Below are positions 50,255 to 57,764 of a stretch of DNA of 60,426 bases, one piece after another. The first letter of the stretch is position 1, and every line of letters begins with the position of its first letter. Position numbers and translations under genes: made by a program. Source of the DNA: Paludibacteraceae bacterium (GTDB lineage: Bacteria > Bacteroidota > Bacteroidia > Bacteroidales > Paludibacteraceae); NCBI GenBank assembly GCA_905233255.1, contig CAJOCN010000013.1, positions 1 through 60,426 on the forward strand, in the 5' to 3' direction. Below the pieces are notes generated by a model. The model was not told where the DNA came from. It did not search any database and saw nothing but the letters and a program-made list of their open reading frames with translations.

Positions 50255-51994
50255 ATGAAAAGTATTATGAAAGCAAAATATATCACTAAGGCATATTTGT
50301 CCTTATTCCTTATTCCTTGCTCCTTACTCTTCACATCCTGTGACAGTTTCCTCAATAAGGACATGCCGCAAGGTATCTTGTCCGAGGAACAGGTGAATGA
50401 CCCGCAGTATATTGACAACGTGGTGATCTCCGCGTATGCGGTGTTCATCTCTGCGGAGGATGTCAACTCGTCCTTCTCGATGTGGAACTTTGATGTCCGT
50501 TCGGATGACGCCTACAAGGGTGGTATCAGCGAGAACGACGGCGATGTCTTCCACCAGCTGGAGATTTCCCAGGGTATCATGACCACCAACTGGAATATCA
50601 ACGACATGTGGGTGCGTCTCTACAACTGTCTGAGCCGTGTCAATGCGGCTATCGACGCCCTCAACGCCATGCCGGATACCTATCAGCTCAAGGCGCAGCG
50701 TCTGGGTGAAATGAAGTTCCTGCGCGCCTACGGCCATTTCCTGCTCAAACGCCTCTATAAGAACATTCCGTTCGTCATCGACCCGAACATGAAGCAGGCG
50801 GACTACAACAATCTCTCCAACACCAAGTACACCAATGACGAGGGCTGGCAACTCATCGCCGACGATCTGGAGTACGCCTATTCGGTGCTGCCTCCTACTC
50901 AGGCGGACAAAGGCCGTCCTACCCAGGCTTCGGCTGCCGGTCTGCTCGCTAAAGTATATCTCTATAAGGCTTATCGCCAGGACGACCCGAGCACACACGC
51001 TGTGACCTCCATCAACCGCGAGGATCTGGAGAAAGTGATCACCTACACCGAGGAGAATATCTATACTTCCGCCGGCTACGGACTGGAGGACGATTTCCAT
51101 AATAACTTCCGTCCCGAGCCGCAGTACGAGAACGGCAAGGAGAGTCTCTGGGCAATGCAGTATTCGACCAACGACGGTACCAACCTCGGTAACTGTAACT
51201 GGTCGTACGGTCTGATGGTTCCGTCCCGTATCGAGGGCGGCTGCGATTTCTACAAACCCAGCCAGAACCTCGTCAACGCTTTCCGTACAGACGCCAACGG
51301 CCTGCCGTATATCGGGTCCTTCAACCAGAAGGATTTTGATGCCAAGACCGAGACCGCCGATCCGCGCCTCTGGCTGACGGTAGGTATCCCCGAGTTTCCC
51401 TATGAGTTCAACCCGAACTACATGATGAAGCGCACCCAGAACTGGAGCCGCTCCAACGGCCTCTACGGCTACTACGTGACGCTGAAACACAATGTGGATC
51501 CCGACGGCGGTTACCTGATCCGTTCCGCCCTGTGGTTCGGTACCCCGATGAACCGTATCGTGGTTCGGTATGCCGACGTGCTCCTGATGCGTGCCGAGGC
51601 ACTGGCTCAGTTAGGTCGCGGCGATGAGGCGGTCGCTATCGTCAATCAGATCCGCAACCGCGCTGCACGCAGTACCGCCATGCTCGCCGGATATGACACC
51701 AACTACGGCGCACGTATCTTCATCAAACCCTATACCGACAACTCCGACGCGCTCGAGAAAGTCAAGATGGAGCGCCGTCTGGAGCTCGCTATGGAGTCCG
51801 AGCGGTTCTTCGACCTCGTTCGCTGGGGAGAAGCCGAGCAGGTGATTAACAAGTATTACCTCGAGGAAGCCAACGACTGCCGTATCTATTCTACCGCCAA
51901 GTTCACGGCGAACAAGAACGAGTATCTGCCTATCCCGCATGAGCAGGTAGCGGCTTCCAACGGACATTATAAACAAAATATAGGAGGATGGTAG
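50255..51994 (+). CDS. SusD-type outer-membrane lipoprotein of the fructan-type PUL
   Basis: A 579-residue surface lipoprotein with signal SLFLIPCSLLFTSC; an internal start at 50267 is equally possible. SusD landmarks include LGEMKFLRAYGHFLLKRLYKNIPFV, ASAAGLLAKVYLYKAYR and RRLELAMESERFFDLVRWGEA. The signal-peptide region is encoded by TCCTTATTCCTTATTCC-type tandem repeats. It follows susC by 45 bp. Confidence 0.95.
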   Translation: MKSIMKAKYITKAYLSLFLIPCSLLFTSCDSFLNKDMPQGILSEEQVNDPQYIDNVVISAYAVFISAEDVNSSFSMWNFDVRSDDAYKGGISENDGDVFHQLEISQGIMTTNWNINDMWVRLYNCLSRVNAAIDALNAMPDTYQLKAQRLGEMKFLRAYGHFLLKRLYKNIPFVIDPNMKQADYNNLSNTKYTNDEGWQLIADDLEYAYSVLPPTQADKGRPTQASAAGLLAKVYLYKAYRQDDPSTHAVTSINREDLEKVITYTEENIYTSAGYGLEDDFHNNFRPEPQYENGKESLWAMQYSTNDGTNLGNCNWSYGLMVPSRIEGGCDFYKPSQNLVNAFRTDANGLPYIGSFNQKDFDAKTETADPRLWLTVGIPEFPYEFNPNYMMKRTQNWSRSNGLYGYYVTLKHNVDPDGGYLIRSALWFGTPMNRIVVRYADVLLMRAEALAQLGRGDEAVAIVNQIRNRAARSTAMLAGYDTNYGARIFIKPYTDNSDALEKVKMERRLELAMESERFFDLVRWGEAEQVINKYYLEEANDCRIYSTAKFTANKNEYLPIPHEQVAASNGHYKQNIGGW

Positions 51995-52067
51995 GAGCGT
52001 TCGGCAATCGGTGTGCAAAGGCCGATACCGCTCTGCTAAATCGGCAGGCAACCGATGCCTCCGCTCT

Positions 52068-52092
52068 CCCCAAAAATCACAGATTTTCGGGG
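52068..52092 (+). other. Intercistronic hairpin between susD and the DUF4960 gene
   Basis: CCCC-A-AAAATC-ACA-GATTTT-C-GGGG, a stem with one mismatch. A second stem (GGCAATCGGT with ACCGATGCC) lies just before it. No T tract, so likely a processing or expression-tuning element rather than a full stop. Confidence 0.55.
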
Positions 52093-52120
52093 ACCCCAGT
52101 AAACTAATAAAATAAAGATT

Positions 52121-53497
52121 ATGAAAACAATCAGTAAAATAGCAGCTCTCTGCCTATGTTTGGTAGCGGCAGTCGGTTGCAACAAATGGGATAACTCCTT
52201 CGCTGTCAACGGCGATTGTAAGATAGACAGTCTCATGCTCGATACCTATGCCGGCGTGGTGGATCACGCGGCGCGTACCGTAGTGGTAGGAGTGCCGGAG
52301 AACCATGACGACCAACTCATGACGATCACCCGTCTTGATCTCTCTGCCGGCGCTACCGCGAACCACAAGGTGGGGGACAAAGTGAACATGACTACCCCGC
52401 TCGCTATCCGCGTGACGAACGGCAATGTCTTCCAGGACTATAAAGTGTCGGTCAAACATGACGAGGCGCGCATCCTCTCCTTCGCCCTCAACGAGACCTA
52501 CTTAGGTATCATCGACCAGACCGCCAAGACGATCTCCGTCTCCGTACCGATCGGCACGGACCTCAAGAACCTCGTTCCGACGGTTAAGACCACCGATGGC
52601 GCTACGCTCTCTCCGCGTGCCGGAGTACCGTGCGACTTCACTAACCCTGTCGAGTTCACCGTGACCTGCAACACCGCTTCGGCGACCTATACCGTTACCG
52701 TCAAGGAGAAAGGCAACCCCGTTGTGCTCTATCTCGGTTTGGCTCAGACGGTAGCCCAACTCAACCCCGAGGAGCAGGAGGCGGTCAATTGGATGCTGGC
52801 TAATGTGGAGAACTCCGATTATGCTTCGTTCTCCGATCTGGCGGCTAACCGCGTGGTGCTGACCGACTGCAAGGTGATCTGGTGGCACTTCCATGTGGAC
52901 GGCGGTCTGGAGGGCAAAGAGCGCTTTATGCAGGCTACGCCCAAAGTGATGGATCCGCTGGCGTTGGATAAACTCAAATCGTACTATCAGGGCGGCGGTT
53001 CGTTCCTCCTCACCCGCTATGCCGTTAACCTGCCGTTCTTCCTGGGCGAAGCCGAGTGCTTCCCGAATAACGCATGGGGTGGCAAAGAGGCGGAGGCCGA
53101 GCGCGTAGGCGGTCCGTGGGAGTTCGCTATCACCGGACACACCGACCATGCCCTCTGGCAGAACCTGACCATGAACCCGACCGCACTCGATCATGTCTAT
53201 ACCTGCGACGAGGGATACAAGATCACCAACTCCACCGCACAGTATCACATCGGTACCGACTGGGGCGGATACGACGACCGCGAGGTCTTCCACCAGAAGA
53301 CAGGTGCCTACGATATCGCCGGCGGTAACGACGCCGTAGTGGCGTGGGAGTTCAAGCGGACCGCTGATCACGGCGCAATCATCTGTATCGGCTCCGGATG
53401 CTACGACTGGTACACCATCTCCGACGAAGGTAAGGACTACTACCACCACAACGTAGAGAAGATCACGGAAAACGCGTTTAACTATCTCAAACAATAA
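52121..53497 (+). CDS. DUF4960 surface lipoprotein (SusE-position glycan-binding protein)
   Basis: A 458-residue lipoprotein (signal MKTISKIAALCLCLVAAVGC, Cys20). Residues about 25-200 hold two DUF-type beta domains (CKIDSLMLDTYAGVVDHAARTVVVGVP and the repeat ILSFALNETYLGIIDQTAKTISVSVP). Residues about 205-458 match DUF4960 (NPEEQEAVNWML...CKVIWWHFHVDGGLEG...GGSFLLTRYAV). As I recall, the levan-binding protein BT1761 carries this domain, which is my main reason to propose a fructan substrate. Confidence 0.85.
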   Translation: MKTISKIAALCLCLVAAVGCNKWDNSFAVNGDCKIDSLMLDTYAGVVDHAARTVVVGVPENHDDQLMTITRLDLSAGATANHKVGDKVNMTTPLAIRVTNGNVFQDYKVSVKHDEARILSFALNETYLGIIDQTAKTISVSVPIGTDLKNLVPTVKTTDGATLSPRAGVPCDFTNPVEFTVTCNTASATYTVTVKEKGNPVVLYLGLAQTVAQLNPEEQEAVNWMLANVENSDYASFSDLAANRVVLTDCKVIWWHFHVDGGLEGKERFMQATPKVMDPLALDKLKSYYQGGGSFLLTRYAVNLPFFLGEAECFPNNAWGGKEAEAERVGGPWEFAITGHTDHALWQNLTMNPTALDHVYTCDEGYKITNSTAQYHIGTDWGGYDDREVFHQKTGAYDIAGGNDAVVAWEFKRTADHGAIICIGSGCYDWYTISDEGKDYYHHNVEKITENAFNYLKQ

Positions 53498-53503
53498 GGA
53501 CTT

Positions 53504-55129
53504 ATGAAAACAATCAGTAAAATAGTACTTGGTACTTTGTCACTTAGTACCTTATTCCTCGCTTCCTGCCAGACCAATATCCCGCAGGAGCAGAAGGACT
53601 GGGAGTCCACAACCGACTATTTCAATGCGTCGGACGAGGCAACCACTACGACTTATTACAAACCCTCCGTCGGTTCGGTCGGTGACCCCATGCCATTCTA
53701 CGACCCGGTAGCCAAGGACTATAAGATCCTCTATCTTCATAATTTCGAGCAGAACATGGAGCAGACCTTCCACCCGCTCTGGGGACTCCGTACCACGGAT
53801 GCCGCTACTTATACCCAGATGGGCGAGGTGCTGCCTACCGGACTCACCGGCGAGCAGGACGCTGCCCTCGGTACCGGGTGTATCGTCTATGACGAGGAGG
53901 CTAAACTATACTACATCTACTACACCGGCGAGCGGTACAAACCCGCCACCGATGAGGACCGTCAGGTCGTCATGCGCGCTACCAGCCCCGATTTCGTGAC
54001 CTGGACCAAGGATCCGCTCTTCCGTCTCCGCGGTGCGGACTACGGCTACAGCACCCTCAATTTCCGCGATCCTTATATCTGGCGCATGGACGACGGATGG
54101 CACATGATCGTGGCTACCAAACCGATGCCGGCAGGCGCACGCATCGAGGAGAAAGACGGCTGTTTCGCCGAGTTCACCTCTGCCGACCTCAAGACATGGG
54201 AGCATAAAGGGCGCTTCACCAAGATGATCTGGGATCGTTTCCTCGAGTGTCCGAACGTGTTCAAGATGGGCGACTGGTGGTACCTCACCTATAGCGACAT
54301 GTCCGCTTTCGAGCGCCGCGTGCACTACCTCAAGGGCAAGACCATCGACGAACTCAAGGCGGCTACCAACCCCAACTGGCCCGACTCCAAGGAGGGCGCA
54401 CTCGACTGCCGCGCTTTCTATGCCGGCAACACCGCTTCCGACGGTACCGACCGGTATATGTGGGGATGGTGCCCCGAGCGCCGCGGTAAGGACAACACCG
54501 ATATCTCTGCCGAAGCCGAACCCAAGTGGGGCGGTACCCTCGTAGCGCATAAACTCATGCAGCGCGAGGACGGTACACTCTACCTTGCCCCGGTTCCGGC
54601 GATGAACAACAAGTACGCGACGGCAAAGGACGTGAAGGTGGTCAAGACCTGGGGCATCGAGGAGGGTAACCTCACCATAGCCGACGGCGTCTATACCATG
54701 GCTGCCTACAGCTCCGTGATGTTCAGCACCCTCGGCTACCACAACCACCTCTCCATGACCGTCACTACGGATTCCAAGGCGGACCGGTTCGGCATCTCTT
54801 TTGTCCGCGGAGACCGCAAAGATGGCGATAAGACCTACGAGAAATACTACTCCATCATGGTCTGCCCCGACGGAGACAAACACTACATCCGTTTCGAGGA
54901 AGAGCAGGGCAAATGGGAACTCAAGGGCGGCGGAAGTTATGCTTTCGATACACCCGAGGACAATACCTATAAGATCGATATCTATACCGATAACTCCGTC
55001 CTCGTCATGTATATCAACGACATCGTCACCTACACCCAGCGTATCTACGGTATCCAGCGTAACTGCTGGTCCGTCAACAGCTACGAAGGTGGCATGACAC
55101 TCAAGGATCTTCGGATCAAACAATATTAA
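53504..55129 (+). CDS. GH32-like glycosidase, surface lipoprotein
   Basis: A 541-residue lipoprotein (LFLASC, Cys22). The five-bladed propeller carries all three GH-J clan acids: Asp61 in VGDPMPFYDP (nucleophile, where classical GH32 has NDPNG), Asp189 in FRDPYIW (transition-state stabiliser) and Glu248 in LECPNVFKMGDWW (acid/base). The C-terminal beta-sandwich (about 390-541) fits GH32. Inferred to cut beta-fructans at the cell surface. The signal region contains a TACTTGG-type repeat (53525-53545). Distance to the previous stop is 6 bp. Confidence 0.85.
   Translation: MKTISKIVLGTLSLSTLFLASCQTNIPQEQKDWESTTDYFNASDEATTTTYYKPSVGSVGDPMPFYDPVAKDYKILYLHNFEQNMEQTFHPLWGLRTTDAATYTQMGEVLPTGLTGEQDAALGTGCIVYDEEAKLYYIYYTGERYKPATDEDRQVVMRATSPDFVTWTKDPLFRLRGADYGYSTLNFRDPYIWRMDDGWHMIVATKPMPAGARIEEKDGCFAEFTSADLKTWEHKGRFTKMIWDRFLECPNVFKMGDWWYLTYSDMSAFERRVHYLKGKTIDELKAATNPNWPDSKEGALDCRAFYAGNTASDGTDRYMWGWCPERRGKDNTDISAEAEPKWGGTLVAHKLMQREDGTLYLAPVPAMNNKYATAKDVKVVKTWGIEEGNLTIADGVYTMAAYSSVMFSTLGYHNHLSMTVTTDSKADRFGISFVRGDRKDGDKTYEKYYSIMVCPDGDKHYIRFEEEQGKWELKGGGSYAFDTPEDNTYKIDIYTDNSVLVMYINDIVTYTQRIYGIQRNCWSVNSYEGGMTLKDLRIKQY
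53525..53545. repeat. GTACTTGGTACTT repeat in the GH32-like signal peptide
   Basis: Twenty of 21 bases match the murE copy at 23611-23631; encodes VLGTLSL in another frame from leuS and murE. Confidence 0.65.
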
Positions 55130-55142
55130 TTATTAACCGGAG

Positions 55143-55168
55143 AAGGGGCAGGTATGTGCCTGCCCCTT
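55143..55168 (+). other. Intercistronic GC-rich hairpin
   Basis: AAGGGGCAGG and CCTGCCCCTT pair perfectly over TATGTG. Only TGTCC follows, so it is more likely an mRNA-stability element within the PUL than a terminator. Confidence 0.65.
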
Positions 55169-55189
55169 GTCCACAAATTTTTAAAAATT

Positions 55190-56080
55190 ATGAAAAAATT
55201 TTCTCTTATTGCGCTTTTCGCAGCGCTCGTAGCAGTAAATGTACATGCTGCTGATCTCTTCACCGGTTCGAAACACGTATCTTGGAATGAAGGCGGCGAA
55301 GGCGGCCTGCAGATCGCCGCTACCGATTTTGCCAACGCACAACCCGGTCAGAAGATCGTGATTACTTACACCGACGCCAAAGAAATGGATGGGAACGAGA
55401 ACAGAGGCAGTGTCATCGAGTTCAAAGTGATGAACGAGCATTCCGACCACCTCGCAGGTTCCCGCGAGGCTTTGAGACTTTGGGATAATGGCACGTTGGA
55501 GCATTTCCTTACCCCTTCGGCTGTGGACAGCCTGAAAGCTTACGGTCTGGAGATCATCGGTAACGATTTCATTGTAACAAAAGTGGCTTTGGAGGATGGC
55601 AAAGAGTTGAAAGACGGCTTCACCGTTTGGACCGGATTCTTCTGGGCAGACAGCTGGAGCACCCTCGAACTGTATTACAACGGCTATGCCGGCGTCGATT
55701 GGAGCAAGGCTACTGCGCTACGCATCTACTCAGAGGCTAACCGTACCGACTATTTGCTGCAGATCGTAAAAGCCTGGGGAGAGCCTGCCGTGTTGACGGC
55801 TTCCAAAGATGCGTTTACTATTAATAATGAATACGCAGAACTGCCCCTCACTGATGAACTCCGCACCGAGCTGAAAGAGTCCAGCCACTGGATGATCCAG
55901 TTCAATAAAGAGTCCGGCAATCCTTTCAACGTAACGGACGTTGTTCTCGTTATGGAGGAGGAAAGTACTGCTATCAGCAACACCGCTGTTGAGAGCAAGG
56001 CTGTTAAGTTCTTCGAGAACGGACAACTCGTTATCATCAAAAACGGCGTTAAATACAACGCTCTTGGTGCTAAGCTCTGA
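55190..56080 (+). CDS. Secreted beta-rich protein of the PUL, unknown function
   Basis: The start MKKFSLIALFAALVAVNVHA opens a signal peptide and is preferred to the upstream in-frame ATG at 55154; 296 residues. Two similar halves (about 22-115 and 120-225) with VSWNEGGEGGLQI and TVWTGFFWADSWSTLELYYNGY suggest carbohydrate-binding beta-sandwiches. The C-terminus VKFFENGQLVIIKNGVKYNALGAKL-type tail is shared in pattern with the next gene product and looks like a surface-sorting or anchoring tag. Substrate binding is inferred only from context. Confidence 0.7.
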   Translation: MKKFSLIALFAALVAVNVHAADLFTGSKHVSWNEGGEGGLQIAATDFANAQPGQKIVITYTDAKEMDGNENRGSVIEFKVMNEHSDHLAGSREALRLWDNGTLEHFLTPSAVDSLKAYGLEIIGNDFIVTKVALEDGKELKDGFTVWTGFFWADSWSTLELYYNGYAGVDWSKATALRIYSEANRTDYLLQIVKAWGEPAVLTASKDAFTINNEYAELPLTDELRTELKESSHWMIQFNKESGNPFNVTDVVLVMEEESTAISNTAVESKAVKFFENGQLVIIKNGVKYNALGAKL

Positions 56081-56132
56081 TTCCCGCTCTCCGGGAAACC
56101 ATACGGTACAGGCGGCTGATTACCGCCTGTAC
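56081..56132 (+). other. Two adjacent intercistronic hairpins
   Basis: TTCCCG-CTCTC-CGGGAA directly after the stop (56081-56097) and GTACAGGCGG-CTGATTA-CCGCCTGTAC (56106-56132), the second followed by an A-rich stretch, not T. Confidence 0.65.
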
Positions 56133-56151
56133 TGACAAAAAAAACAACCCT

Positions 56152-57759
56152 ATGAAACGATTGATTATACTGCTCACTTTTTGCCTGACCTACGCCGGCC
56201 TATGGGCGCAGAACGGCTATTACTACCAACCTGCACAAGGTTGGTGTGGCGACCCTATGCCGTTCTATGACGAGGAGTCGGGTGAGTTTGCTGTCTATTA
56301 TCTGCAGGAATACCGGCCGAACGACTGGGCTACCTACCATCCTGTACACATGATTTCCACCACTGATTTCGTCAACTACGGCGAGAGCGGCGAGGTGCTT
56401 CCTACCGGCAACCAGTGGGCGCAGGATGCCGCTATCGGTACCGGTTCCGTCATCAAAGCACATACCGGGACGTACTATTTCTATTATACCGGCAATAAAT
56501 ACCAGCCCTCAGAGTCTGAATGCCGTCAGGTGGTCATGTGTGCCACCTCTGCGGACGGCATCGCATGGACCAAGACGAATTTCCGCCTTTCACCTGATGC
56601 GGGGTATTATTATCATGATGATTTCCGGGACCCCGAGGTGTTCCGCACAGAAGACGGACTCTATCATATGTTGGTCGCTACCGGCAAGGACGGCAGGAAT
56701 GTGCTCGCGGAGTTTACTTCTTCCGACTGCTTCAACTGGACCCACAAGGGGGTGTTCATGACTACGCTCTGGGATCGTTTCTACGAGTGTCCCAATGTGT
56801 TCAAGATGGGTGACTGGTGGTATCTCGTCTATAGCGAACTGCACAAAGAGATCCGCCGTGTGCAGTATTTTAAAGCGACTACTTTTGCCGGCTTGGCAGC
56901 CTGTACGGCGAATGACAACCCCGTATGGCCGGATGACCATGAGGGTTATCTGGATTCCCGCGGCTTCTATGCCGGCAAGACAGCTTCGGATGGTGAAAAC
57001 CGGTATATATGGGGATGGTGCCCCACGCGGCGGGAGGATAACAACACCGCCGTCAATAACGACAACGGCGAACCCGACTGGGCAGGATCGCTGGTGGCGC
57101 ACCGCCTTATCCAGCATTCTGACGGATCGCTCTCACTGGGTGAGATAGAGAGTATCCGCAACTGGTTCAATGCCGATGTGGAAGTATCCACGACCTCTGC
57201 TTCGCTCGTGGCTGGAGGATCGCTCGCGCTGCCCTCACTCAGCGAAAAGACCCACCTCTCTTTTACGGTCACAGCGAGCTCCGCGCAAACGAAATTCGGT
57301 GTCTCCGTAGCCAAAGAGTCTTGGTCTAACCGTTATTACTCGATCATCATCAACCCCGAAGCGAACAACAGAGCGAAAGTGAACTTCGAGCAAGAAGGAC
57401 CGGATGCGATGGGATTTATCCCGTATATAGACGGTTATTTCTTCTCGCAGCCTGCCAACAACGTGTATCAGGTGGATATATACATAGACCGCTCCGTCCT
57501 GGTGATGTATATCAACGATAACGTGTGCTACACCAACCGTATATACGGCCTCTCCGGCAAGCCATGGACAATCCGTTGTTATAACGGATCGGTGCAGATA
57601 GCCAATATCCGGCAACAGTATCATGATCCGGATATAACCAGCTCCATGGATGAGGCGGTAAATCAATCACAACGACAGGAATACAAACGCCTTGAGAATA
57701 ACCATATTGTTATCTACCGCGGTCAAGATAAATACACCATCATGGGTCAAAAACTATAA
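56152..57759 (+). CDS. Second GH32-like glycosidase, secreted with C-terminal tag
   Basis: A 535-residue paralogue of the upstream enzyme. It has a cleavable signal (ends GLWAQ) and no lipobox. Catalytic acids are Asp34 in CGDPMPFYD, Asp160 in FRDPEVF and Glu212 in YECPNVFKMGDWW. The C-terminal sandwich spans about 340-490. It ends with RLENNHIVIYRGQDKYTIMG, the same tag pattern as the preceding protein, so the two may be exported by the same route. The next gene starts 5 bp on. Confidence 0.85.
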   Translation: MKRLIILLTFCLTYAGLWAQNGYYYQPAQGWCGDPMPFYDEESGEFAVYYLQEYRPNDWATYHPVHMISTTDFVNYGESGEVLPTGNQWAQDAAIGTGSVIKAHTGTYYFYYTGNKYQPSESECRQVVMCATSADGIAWTKTNFRLSPDAGYYYHDDFRDPEVFRTEDGLYHMLVATGKDGRNVLAEFTSSDCFNWTHKGVFMTTLWDRFYECPNVFKMGDWWYLVYSELHKEIRRVQYFKATTFAGLAACTANDNPVWPDDHEGYLDSRGFYAGKTASDGENRYIWGWCPTRREDNNTAVNNDNGEPDWAGSLVAHRLIQHSDGSLSLGEIESIRNWFNADVEVSTTSASLVAGGSLALPSLSEKTHLSFTVTASSAQTKFGVSVAKESWSNRYYSIIINPEANNRAKVNFEQEGPDAMGFIPYIDGYFFSQPANNVYQVDIYIDRSVLVMYINDNVCYTNRIYGLSGKPWTIRCYNGSVQIANIRQQYHDPDITSSMDEAVNQSQRQEYKRLENNHIVIYRGQDKYTIMGQKL

Positions 57760-57764
57760 CAACT

